Shown piece after piece: positions 17,719 to 25,196 of a DNA stretch of 36,673 nt. The stretch covers positions 1 through 36,673 of the forward strand of contig NVXG01000011.1 in NCBI GenBank assembly GCA_002733805.1, in the 5' to 3' direction. The stretch's first letter is position 1. Every line of letters starts with the position of its first letter. The notes under the pieces were generated by a model. It did not search any database. It had not been told where the DNA came from and saw only the letters and a program-made list of their open reading frames with translations. The DNA is from Robiginitomaculum sp. GTDB lineage: Bacteria > Pseudomonadota > Alphaproteobacteria > Caulobacterales > Maricaulaceae. The position numbers and the translations under genes were made by a program.

Positions 17719-18822
17719 ATGGCTGATATTCAGCTCAATAACGTCACCAAAAATTACGGCAAACTGGAGGTTGTGCATGGCATCAATCTCGATATCGAGC
17801 ATAACGAATTTGTTGTTCTGGTCGGGCCGTCTGGCTGCGGAAAATCTACCACTTTGCGGATGATCGCCGGGCTTGAGGAGATCACCGGCGGTGAAATCTC
17901 TATTGGTGGCAGGGTGGTTAATGACCTTGCACCACGCAAACGCGACATCTCAATGGTGTTCCAGAACTACGCGCTTTACCCGCATATGACGGTGCGCGAA
18001 AACCTCGGCTTTGGCTTGAAAATAGCCAAACAATCCAAAGATATAATCGAGCAGCGGGTGAATGAAGCTGCGGCAATCTTGAGCATTGAAGATCTGATGG
18101 ATCGCACCCCGGCTGAGCTGTCTGGCGGCCAGCGTCAGCGGGTCGCCATGGGCCGAGCGATTGTCCGGCATCCGCAAGTGTTTTTGTTTGACGAACCGCT
18201 GTCCAATTTGGACGCAAAACTGCGGGTTCAAATGCGAACTGAGATCAAACGGCTCCACCAAAAGGTTAAAACCACCATTGTTTATGTGACGCATGATCAG
18301 GTTGAAGCGATGACGCTGGCTGACAGGATTGTGGTGATGAAGGACGGACATATTGTCCAAGTTGGCGCGCCGCTCGACGTATTTGAGCGCCCCGTTGACA
18401 CCTTTGTTGCCTCCTTCATTGGCTCGCCGCCGATGAACCTGATCCCCGGCGAGATTGCCTTGCAAGATGGGCGTCTGCATGTGGTGTTTCAGGCCGAAAA
18501 TACTATGCCAGTCCCGCGTGATCTTGCCGATAAAGTGGTCGAGGGCCAAAAGGTTATCTTTGGCTTTCGGGCCGATGATATGATGCCTAAAGCGCATTCG
18601 CTGCCGATTTTGGGAGAGGCATATGACCTGCGGCTAGCTGTCGATATAGCCGAACCATTGGGCACCGAGACCCTGCTATTCTCGACATTCTCAGGCGCCG
18701 ATATCCAAACCAAAATGTTCAATCCACGCCGGGTAGAACCGGGCGAGGTTATGGATTTCAACTGTGCATTGGACAAAACCCACCTGTTTGACGCGCAAAC
18801 AGGCAAAAGCCTGAGGGGCTAG
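17719..18822 (+). CDS. Sugar ABC transporter ATP-binding protein (UgpC/MalK type)
   Basis: A 367-residue ATPase: Walker A 'GPSGCGKST' (36-44), Q-loop 'FQNYALYPHM', signature '[13 protein letters not shown]' (134-146), Walker B 'VFLFDEP' (154-160), H-loop 'VTHDQ', then a C-terminal TOBE/OB regulatory domain (from about 240). It powers the importer encoded just upstream. Complete and standard length; only two bases separate it from the dehydratase gene, tying transport to catabolism in one operon. Confidence 0.95.
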   Translation: MADIQLNNVTKNYGKLEVVHGINLDIEHNEFVVLVGPSGCGKSTTLRMIAGLEEITGGEISIGGRVVNDLAPRKRDISMVFQNYALYPHMTVRENLGFGLKIAKQSKDIIEQRVNEAAAILSIEDLMDRTPAELSGGQRQRVAMGRAIVRHPQVFLFDEPLSNLDAKLRVQMRTEIKRLHQKVKTTIVYVTHDQVEAMTLADRIVVMKDGHIVQVGAPLDVFERPVDTFVASFIGSPPMNLIPGEIALQDGRLHVVFQAENTMPVPRDLADKVVEGQKVIFGFRADDMMPKAHSLPILGEAYDLRLAVDIAEPLGTETLLFSTFSGADIQTKMFNPRRVEPGEVMDFNCALDKTHLFDAQTGKSLRG

Positions 18823-18824
18823 AC

Positions 18825-19943
18825 ATGGCGACAATCACCAAAATTGAAATCTGCATGGTAGATCTTGTCCCCCCGGTCAAACGAACGGATGCTATCCAGT
18901 CATTTGTTTCGCAAGAAACGCCGATTGTGACGATCACCGACAGTGAGGGCGCCACCGGCACCGGATATTGCTACACGATTGGAACCGGAGGGGCTGCGAT
19001 TATCAGCCTGCTCAAAAAGACTTTGGTGCCAGAGCTCATTGGCCGCAATGCCGAATGTATCGAACAAATCTGGCGCGATTTGTTGATGAAAACCCATGCA
19101 ACGGCCGTTGGCGCGCTGACCTCGCTGGCACTGGCGGCAATAGATATTGCCCTTTGGGATCTGCGCTGCCGCAAGGCTGGGTTGCCGCTGTACCGTATGG
19201 CCGGGGGGGCTAAAAATTCTGTGGCCATGTATACAACCGAAGGCGGTTGGCTGCATATTTCAACCGATGATCTGGTCAGAGACGCGCTGGCAATGCAGGC
19301 CAAAGGCTTTGCCGGGGCCAAAATAAAAATAGGCAGCCCGCATATTTCAACAGACCGGGCGCGGCTCGCGGCGGTGCGAGAGGCGGTCGGCCCCGGATTT
19401 GACATCATGGTTGATGCCAACCAGTCGTTTTCGCGCTCAGAGGCGATAAAGCGCGGGCGGATGCTCGAAGAATTTGACATTTCATGGTTCGAAGAGCCGT
19501 TGCCTGCCGATGACATTTGCGCTCATGCCGCGCTGTCGCGCCATGTTAGCGTGCCGATTGCGGTGGGTGAAAGCATGTACAGCCTGTCGCAGTTCAAAGA
19601 CTATTTGGTGCAGGATGCCTGCTCAATAGTGCAGGTTGATGTGGCGCGGATTGGTGGCATCACCCCGTGGCTAAAAACAGCGCATATGAGCGAAGGGTTC
19701 AACATATCGGTCTGCCCTCATTTTTTAATGGAGTTGCATGTTTCGCTGGTTTGCGCCGTGCCAAACGCGCCGTTTCTTGAATATATCCCGCAGCTTGACA
19801 GCATTACCAAATCAGGGATGCGCATCAAAAATGGCCGGGCCTATCCGTCTGAGACACCGGGTATTGGCATTGTCTGGGACTGGGGCGCGATAGCGGCAGC
19901 CACGGTTGAAGGCTCAGGTTTCACATTTACCGAAAGGGCTTGA
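18825..19943 (+). CDS. Enolase-superfamily acid-sugar dehydratase (mandelate-racemase subgroup)
   Basis: A 372-residue enolase-superfamily enzyme. Mandelate-racemase subgroup residues are all visible: KxK base 'AKIKIG' (K166, K168), metal ligands D197 ('VDANQ'), E223 ('FEEPL') and E249 ('GES'), and the D272/H299 dyad ('QVDVARIGG', 'CPHF'). Such proteins dehydrate aldonic or aldaric acids to 2-keto-3-deoxy acids; L-fuconate, L-rhamnonate, talarate or galactarate are plausible. Neighbouring mutarotase, lactonase and KDF-dehydrogenase genes favour L-fuconate or a close analogue, but specificity cannot be read from these residues. Confidence 0.88.
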   Translation: MATITKIEICMVDLVPPVKRTDAIQSFVSQETPIVTITDSEGATGTGYCYTIGTGGAAIISLLKKTLVPELIGRNAECIEQIWRDLLMKTHATAVGALTSLALAAIDIALWDLRCRKAGLPLYRMAGGAKNSVAMYTTEGGWLHISTDDLVRDALAMQAKGFAGAKIKIGSPHISTDRARLAAVREAVGPGFDIMVDANQSFSRSEAIKRGRMLEEFDISWFEEPLPADDICAHAALSRHVSVPIAVGESMYSLSQFKDYLVQDACSIVQVDVARIGGITPWLKTAHMSEGFNISVCPHFLMELHVSLVCAVPNAPFLEYIPQLDSITKSGMRIKNGRAYPSETPGIGIVWDWGAIAAATVEGSGFTFTERA

Positions 19944-19944
19944 A

Positions 19945-20274
19945 ATGGAACGAATGGGAATGGTGATTAAGCTGAAATCCGGCAAGGTCGAAGCTTACCG
20001 GCGGCTGCATGAAGCTGTCTGGTCAGACATTTTGGCAATGATTTCGACATGCAACATCCATAACTATTCGATCTTTTTGAAAGAGCCAGAAAATCTTCTT
20101 TTTGGCTATTGGGAATATAGCGGATCTGACTTTGCCGCCGATGGGGCAAAAATGGCAGCCGATCCGAGAACACAAGAATGGTGGCACATTTGCATGCCCT
20201 GCCAAGACCCATTTGAGCCGAGAAAAGAGGGCGAATGGTGGTCTATGATGCAGGAGGTATTTCACCATGACTGA
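19945..20274 (+). CDS. rhaM: RhaM-type L-rhamnose/L-fucose mutarotase
   Basis: A 109-residue protein of the RhaM/YiiL family (PF05336). Conserved features are the N-terminal 'MGMVIKLK', 'YRRLHEAVW' with catalytic H22, Y41, and the 'EWWHICMPCQ' segment. It interconverts alpha and beta anomers of a 6-deoxy sugar before dehydrogenation. The ATG at 19945, one base after the dehydratase stop and preceded by AAAGGG, matches the family length; a 19906 start would overlap the dehydratase. The protein ends inside the next gene's start. Both L-rhamnose and L-fucose pathways use this family. Confidence 0.9.
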   Translation: MERMGMVIKLKSGKVEAYRRLHEAVWSDILAMISTCNIHNYSIFLKEPENLLFGYWEYSGSDFAADGAKMAADPRTQEWWHICMPCQDPFEPRKEGEWWSMMQEVFHHD

Positions 20275-20917
20275 TGCGCTGACCGAACGGCTTAGCAATT
20301 GCTATACCGGTGTTGTCCATGACGTTCTGCGGGCAATGGGGCTGCGAAACTTCACGCTTCCGCATGAAATTGTACCTCTTCTGCCAGATAAAACACTCTG
20401 CGGCCCGGTATTCACAATCGAGGGCAAAGTCGATGAAACCGCTGACGCGCACCAAACTCTGTTGGCGTGGACCGGTCTGTTATCAAAGGCAAAATCGGGC
20501 CATATATGGGTCTGTCAGCCACATGATCACCAGATCGCCCAGATGGGAGAACTGTCTGCCGAGACCTTGCAAGCCAAGGGGGTGCTTGGCTGTTTGATCG
20601 ATGGTGGCATTCGCGACACCAACTTTCTGATCAAGATGGGTTTTCAAACTTGGAGCCGCTTTCACACGCCCCGTGATGTGGTGGCGCATTGGCTGCCGCG
20701 CGGTTTTGATGTCGAGATTGTCATTGGCGATGTTCTGATCTGTCCGGGTGATTATCTGCACGGAGACCGCGACGGGATTGTGCGTATTCCGCGCGCTATC
20801 GTCGCTGAGGTTACCCAAAAGGCCGCCGCCGCCATTGCCACGGAAAACAAGGTGCGCACCGCGATATTGACCGGCATGGACCCGCAAGACGCATATATCA
20901 AATACGGAAAGTTCTGA
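20267..20917 (+). CDS. RraA-like / HMG-type class II pyruvate aldolase
   Basis: A 216-residue member of the RraA/4-hydroxy-4-methyl-2-oxoglutarate aldolase family: 'VHDVLRAMG' near the start, 'GCLIDGGIRD' with R116 and D117 (catalytic and metal site), and 'PGDYLHGDRDGIV' near the C-terminus. Members cleave 4-hydroxy-2-oxo acids to pyruvate plus a carbonyl, with a divalent metal. In this operon it could cleave a 2-keto-3-deoxy sugar acid directly, which would bypass the SDR/hydrolase route. The gene overlaps the mutarotase by 8 bp. Confidence 0.82.
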   Translation: MTDALTERLSNCYTGVVHDVLRAMGLRNFTLPHEIVPLLPDKTLCGPVFTIEGKVDETADAHQTLLAWTGLLSKAKSGHIWVCQPHDHQIAQMGELSAETLQAKGVLGCLIDGGIRDTNFLIKMGFQTWSRFHTPRDVVAHWLPRGFDVEIVIGDVLICPGDYLHGDRDGIVRIPRAIVAEVTQKAAAAIATENKVRTAILTGMDPQDAYIKYGKF

Positions 20918-20923
20918 CATATC

Positions 20924-21040
20924 ATGCGGATCAAGGACGCAGAAATCTACAGCCGTCGGCCCGGCCCGCTTGGCAAGCGCCAGTCTGGCCAATTTCTATC
21001 GTCCATTCCAGATTTTGTACTTGGGCCGGAGCATGACTGA
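20924..21040 (+). pseudogene. Possible remnant of an enolase-superfamily dehydratase N-terminus
   Basis: A 38-codon frame starting 'MRIKDAEIYSRRPGP' and ending at TGA. The opening recalls the capping-domain start of sugar-acid dehydratases (M-[RK]-I-x-D-[AV]-E), but the rest matches nothing and the protein is far too short. It sits in the 159-base gap between the aldolase and UxaA genes. A decayed gene relic or a chance frame. Confidence 0.35.
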
Positions 21041-21076
21041 CCGGGCAAAAACTACATCGGTTTGAGGAGTAAACAT

Positions 21077-21436
21077 GTGAACGCGACAAACCCAAACCAA
21101 AGTGAAATCACCGACACGCGGCTTTTGCTATTGTCGCCGCGCGACAATGTTTTTGTATTGCGCGGGGCGATTGAAGCCGGCGAAACGATCATGGTCAGTG
21201 GGGTGCAGGTTTCATTTGAGGCCCGGATTGGGCTTGGTCATAAAGTGGCAAGATCAGCAATATTGGCGGCCACAAAAGTCCTGAAATACGGGGCGCCGAT
21301 TGGCTCGGCCACCCGAGATATCGACATTGGAGAGCATGTCCATATTGCAAACCTTAAGAGCGATTACACAGCGACACATTCGCTTGAAGAGGCCAAAACC
21401 GAGTATGCCATAGGATTGAAAGGGCGCGAGACATGA
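21077..21436 (+). CDS. UxaA-family dehydratase, small (SAF-domain) subunit
   Basis: A 119-residue protein with the SAF fold found at the N-terminus of altronate/galactarate dehydratases ('LLLLSPRDNVFVLRGAIEAG', 'GLGHKVARSAI', 'VLKYGAPIGSATRDIDIGEHVH'). In full-length UxaA this region is fused to the large domain; here it is a separate gene, as in sulfolactate lyase SuyA/SuyB. The start is a GTG at 21077 with GAGGAG 7 bases upstream. Its stop overlaps the large-subunit ATG (ATGA), which supports a two-subunit enzyme. Confidence 0.87.
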   Translation: MNATNPNQSEITDTRLLLLSPRDNVFVLRGAIEAGETIMVSGVQVSFEARIGLGHKVARSAILAATKVLKYGAPIGSATRDIDIGEHVHIANLKSDYTATHSLEEAKTEYAIGLKGRET

Positions 21437-22623
21437 GCATGAGGGGATATCTGCGCTCCGACGGGCGCAAAGGCATTCGCAATATACTGGCGGTGGCATA
21501 TCTTGTTGAATGTGCGCATCACGTCGCCCGAGAGATCGTCATTCCATCGCGCAAAGACGCGCATCTGATCGGCTTTCCTGGCTGTTTTCCAAATGAATAT
21601 GCTCAAAGAATGATGGAAAAACTATGTACACATCCAAATGTTGGCGCTGTGTTGCTGGTGTCGCTCGGCTGTGAAAGTTTCAACAGGTATCAGCTTGAAA
21701 AAATCATCGCCGATAGCGGCCGACCGGTCAAAACGCTGGTAATCCAGCAAGGCGGCGGCACGTTGACGAGCATAGACGACGGCCGTGACTGGGTGGCGGC
21801 CCAAGTCGTTCTTTTGAAACAAGCCGCAGCCGTGCCAATGGAGATCAGCGAGCTGACAATAGGCACAGTTTGCGGCGGCTCTGACGGCACAAGCGGGATC
21901 ACCGGCAACCCGGCGGCGGGCCATGCGTTTGACCAGTTGGTTGCAGCCGGGGCGACCTGTATTTTTGAAGAAACCGGCGAGTTGATCGGCTGTGAAGAAA
22001 TCATGGCAGATAGGGCGGTGACGCCAGAGCTGGCTGACGAGCTGCGCGCATCGGTCAAAAAGGCAGAGCGGTATTATGACACATTGGGCTTTGGCAGCTT
22101 TGCCGCCGGAAATGCCGAAGGCGGCCTGACCACAATTGAAGAAAAGTCTATGGGAGCTTACGCTAAATCCGGCATGTCAGCGATATCTGGCCTGATTAAG
22201 CCGGGGGATATTCCGGCAAAAGGCGGGTTATATTTGATGGATGTCGTGCCTGATGGTGAGGTCCGGTTTGGCTTTCCCAACATTTCAGATAATGCGGAAA
22301 TTGTTGAGATGATGGCCTCGGGCGCGCATATGACCTTGTTTGTCACCGGCCGCGGCTCGGTGGTCGGCTCGGCTATTTCACCGGTGATAAAAATAGCCGC
22401 AAACCCAAAAATGTACGAACGTCTGTCTGAAGACATGGATATAAATGCCGGGCGAATTCTTGATGGCCACGCCTCGATAAGCGAGGTCGGGGATGAAATT
22501 TTTGAGCTTGTGAAAACTGTGGCCAGCGGCACGAAGAGCAAATCGGAACAGCTCGGACATACCGAGTTTATCTTAACCTACAAATCATTCGAACCGATCG
22601 GTCCGGCTTGTTTGCCGATCTGA
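21433..22623 (+). CDS. UxaA-family dehydratase, large subunit
   Basis: A 396-residue catalytic part of the UxaA/GarD hydro-lyase family: 'GYLRSDGRKGIRN' at the start, 'LVSLGCESF', 'VIQQGGGT', 'CGGSDGTSGITGNPAAG' (about 138-154), 'FEETGELIGCEE', 'GNAEGGLTTIEEKSMGA'. These are the conserved cysteine, glutamate and glycine motifs of the iron-dependent altronate/galactarate dehydratases. With the SAF subunit it would dehydrate a sugar acid to a 2-keto-3-deoxy acid. Two unrelated dehydratases in one operon suggest two substrates or a back-up. Confidence 0.88.
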   Translation: MSMRGYLRSDGRKGIRNILAVAYLVECAHHVAREIVIPSRKDAHLIGFPGCFPNEYAQRMMEKLCTHPNVGAVLLVSLGCESFNRYQLEKIIADSGRPVKTLVIQQGGGTLTSIDDGRDWVAAQVVLLKQAAAVPMEISELTIGTVCGGSDGTSGITGNPAAGHAFDQLVAAGATCIFEETGELIGCEEIMADRAVTPELADELRASVKKAERYYDTLGFGSFAAGNAEGGLTTIEEKSMGAYAKSGMSAISGLIKPGDIPAKGGLYLMDVVPDGEVRFGFPNISDNAEIVEMMASGAHMTLFVTGRGSVVGSAISPVIKIAANPKMYERLSEDMDINAGRILDGHASISEVGDEIFELVKTVASGTKSKSEQLGHTEFILTYKSFEPIGPACLPI

Positions 22624-22639
22624 GTGTCAGGAGAAAAAT

Positions 22640-23377
22640 ATGAACAGATTAGAGGGCAAAACCTGCCTGATTACCGCGGCGGGCCAAGGGATTGGCAAAG
22701 CCACGGCTTTGGCAATGCACCGTGAAGGCGCTAAAGTTATCGCCACCGATATTAACAAGACCGCCTTGGCCGCGCTCGAAGAGGCCGGGCTGAAAACGCT
22801 TGTACTCAACGTGCGGCAGCCAGACTCGATTGCAGCGGCGGTCAAGCTGGCAGGGCCGGTCAATGTGCTCTTTAACTGCGCGGGCTTTGTCGATAACGGC
22901 TCAATCCTTGACTGCGACGAAGACGCTTGGGCGTTTTCACTCGATCTGAATGTGACGGCAATGTACCGGATGATGAAAGCGTTTCTGCCGGGGATGCTGC
23001 AAACTGGCGGCGGCTCAATTGTAAACATGTCTTCGGTGGCATCTACGGTGATCGCAGCGCCAAACCGGTTTTCCTATGGGGCGACCAAAGCGGCCGTTAT
23101 CGGCATGACCAAGGCCGTGGCGGCCGACTTTGTGCAACAGGGCATTCGCTGCAACGCCATCTGCCCGGGCACGGTTGACTCGCCGTCACTGCAAGACCGC
23201 ATGCGTGCCCAGGGCGATTACGAGACAGCGCGGGCAGAATTTGTCGCCCGCCAACCGATGGGCCGCCTTGGCCTGCCAGAAGAAATAGCAGCTCTGGTGG
23301 TTTATCTCGCATCTGACGAGTCCAGCTTCACCACCGGCATGGCGCATGTCATTGATGGCGGCTGGTCCAACACCTGA
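22640..23377 (+). CDS. SDR resembling 2-keto-3-deoxy-L-fuconate 4-dehydrogenase
   Basis: A 245-residue SDR: cofactor motif 'TAAGQGIG' (12-19), D37 after the second strand (favours NAD+), S131/S132, Y146 and K150. The sequence follows the BDH2/DHRS6 and bacterial KDF-dehydrogenase subgroup closely ('FNCAGFVDNGSILDCDE', 'MSSVAS', 'QGIRCNAICPGTVDSPSLQ'). It would oxidise the 4-hydroxyl of 2-keto-3-deoxy-L-fuconate (or -rhamnonate) to the 2,4-diketo acid, the substrate of the next gene's product. AGGAG before the ATG. Substrate assignment rests on subgroup and neighbours. Confidence 0.88.
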   Translation: MNRLEGKTCLITAAGQGIGKATALAMHREGAKVIATDINKTALAALEEAGLKTLVLNVRQPDSIAAAVKLAGPVNVLFNCAGFVDNGSILDCDEDAWAFSLDLNVTAMYRMMKAFLPGMLQTGGGSIVNMSSVASTVIAAPNRFSYGATKAAVIGMTKAVAADFVQQGIRCNAICPGTVDSPSLQDRMRAQGDYETARAEFVARQPMGRLGLPEEIAALVVYLASDESSFTTGMAHVIDGGWSNT

Positions 23378-23400
23378 CCCAACACAAAAGAGGCTCAATC

Positions 23401-24258
23401 ATGAAACTACTACGTTACGGTGCGCGCGGATCTGAAAAACCGGGCATGCTCGATGCTGAGGGAAACATCCGGGATTTGTCGGGACATGTCCGCGATATTG
23501 CTGGAGACACGCTGTCAGCTAAAAAATTAGCCGAACTTGCGGCGCTTGATGTGTCTGGCCTGCCAGTGGTGAGAAATGTTGAGCGGTTGGGGGCCTGTGT
23601 TTCTGGCACCGGTAAATTCATTTGCATTGGCCTAAATTACGCCGACCACGCGGCAGAATCTGGTATGGCTGTACCGCCCGAGCCTGTGATTTTTATGAAG
23701 GCAACCTCTGCCATTTGCGGACCAAATGATCCGATTATCATCCCCCGCAACGCGCAAAAAACCGACTGGGAGGTCGAGCTGGGCGTCATTATTGGCACCC
23801 GCGCCAAATATGTTAGCGAGGATGATGCGCTAGATTATGTTGCTGGATATTGTGTTATCAATGATGTGTCTGAACGCGCCTTTCAGATTGAGCATGCAGG
23901 CCAGTAGACCAAAGGAAAATCGGCCGATAACTTTGGCCAACTCGGCCCCTATCTGGTGACTAAGGATGAAATTGAAGATCCACAAAACCTGAAGATGTGG
24001 CTGAATGTTAACGGCGTGTCGCGCCAAGATGGCTCAACCAAAACAATGGTATACGGCGTTGCGCATGTTGTGGCTTATCTCAGCAATTTCATGAGCTTGC
24101 AGCCGGGCGATGTTATTTCAACAGGCACACCTCCGGGTGTTGGCATGGGTTTGAAACCGCCGACATACCTAAAGCCGGGCGATGTTGTTGAACTTGGAAT
24201 TGAAGGATTGGGCGTGCAAAAACAAGGTGTTATTGCCGACCCGGAACAGCCAAAATAG
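23401..24258 (+). pseudogene. FAH-family 2,4-diketo-3-deoxy acid hydrolase interrupted by in-frame TAG
   Basis: The frame of 286 codons encodes a typical fumarylacetoacetate-hydrolase-family protein: metal ligands E124/E126 ('DWEVELGV') and D155 ('INDVSER') before the stop, then 'TKGKSADNFGQLGPYL', 'MWLNVNG', 'PGDVISTGTPPGVGMG' after it. Codon 169 (23905-23907) is TAG. Family members normally have Trp there in 'GGQWTKGKS', so TGG to TAG (G to A at 23906) explains it. No frameshift exists. The product should split 2,4-diketo-3-deoxy-L-fuconate into pyruvate and L-lactate. As written only a 168-residue fragment would be made. A recent mutation, a base-call error, or amber read-through are all possible. 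Confidence 0.88.
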
Positions 24259-24268
24259 GAGCCAATCT

Positions 24269-25120
24269 ATGCCACGTCTCTTAGATACACATCAGCATCT
24301 GATATATCCCGAACGGCTCGGATATGCATGGACAGATGGGATTTTGGAACTTGCTAAAAAGAGCTTCAAAGTTGAAGATTATGCGCGCCTGACAAAGGGC
24401 AAAGGCATTATCGGGACAATCTTTATGGAGGCTGGTGTTGATGATGCTGACTATCAGGCGGAGGCCCGGTTTGTTGCAGAACTGGCCGAAGATCCGGCGC
24501 AGAAGATACTTGGCATAATAGCCTCTTGTCGCCCCGAAAATGACGCTGGTTTTGAGCAATGGTTAGATGAATGCGTCGACCTTCCGGTGGTCGGGTTTCG
24601 CCGAATTCTGCATGTGGTGTCGGATGAATTATCTAAAACGGCGGGCTTTAAAGCCAATATCAGCAAGCTCGGGCGCCAGAATTATACGTTCGATATGTGC
24701 TTTTTAGCACGCCAATTACCGCTGGCGGTCGCGCTAGCCAGATCATGCGATAACACCCAGCTGATCCTCAACCATTGCGGCGTGCCAGATATTGCTGGTG
24801 GTGGTTTGGAGCCTTGGAGAAAGGATATTACAGAGCTGGCCAAATGCGCCAATGTGACCTGTAAAATGTCAGGTATTCTGGCCTATTGCCCCCCCGGAAC
24901 CGCGTCAAAAGAAACCATCAGCCCTTATATTGACCATGTGATCGATGCTTTTGGCAGCGACCGCCTAATCTGGGGAAGTGACTGGCCGGTGGTAAATATG
25001 GCGAACGGGATTGAAGATTGGCTCAGCATTACGCACGCTATATTGAGCCAGATGTCTGACGATGAGGCTGATAAAATCGCCAACCGGACGGCATCGAGAA
25101 TTTACGCCACACCGGTCTAG
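24269..25120 (+). CDS. Amidohydrolase-family sugar lactonase (L-fuconolactonase type)
   Basis: A 283-residue metal-dependent TIM-barrel hydrolase of COG3618 type: metal-binding 'DTHQH' (H8, H10), H169 in 'NHCGVPD' and D238 in 'WGSDWPV'. Relatives hydrolyse L-fuconolactone or L-rhamnonolactone (and 4-sulfomuconolactone or 2-pyrone dicarboxylate) in the cytosol. AGGAG lies 8 bases before the ATG at 24269; earlier in-frame starts overlap the hydrolase gene. Last gene of the long operon, supplying the acid for the dehydratase step. Confidence 0.87.
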   Translation: MPRLLDTHQHLIYPERLGYAWTDGILELAKKSFKVEDYARLTKGKGIIGTIFMEAGVDDADYQAEARFVAELAEDPAQKILGIIASCRPENDAGFEQWLDECVDLPVVGFRRILHVVSDELSKTAGFKANISKLGRQNYTFDMCFLARQLPLAVALARSCDNTQLILNHCGVPDIAGGGLEPWRKDITELAKCANVTCKMSGILAYCPPGTASKETISPYIDHVIDAFGSDRLIWGSDWPVVNMANGIEDWLSITHAILSQMSDDEADKIANRTASRIYATPV

Positions 25121-25157
25121 ATTGGATGCGACACTGAGGAATTTTTCGGTGGGATCG

Positions 25158-25183
25158 CAAATCCTGTTTCCGGCAGGCATTTG
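25158..25183. terminator. Hairpin between convergent operons
   Basis: CAAATCCTG (25158-25166) pairs with CAGG-ATTTG (25174-25183, one bulged C), loop of 7. It lies in the 76-base gap between the lactonase stop (+) and the ABC ATPase stop (-), where a bidirectional terminator is expected. No T-run, so weak. Confidence 0.4.
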
Positions 25184-25196
25184 GCAGGGTAAAACT

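Noticed and set aside
17950..18597. Long minus-strand open frame inside the UgpC-type ATPase gene
   Set aside because: It is antisense to a complete ATPase with all motifs; the peptide has no recognisable domain and is a mirror of coding bias.
23956..24258. Independent 100-residue gene made from the downstream part of the FAH frame
   Set aside because: Its ATG lacks a ribosome site and lies within the conserved FAH domain in the same frame as the upstream part; one interrupted gene is the simpler reading.
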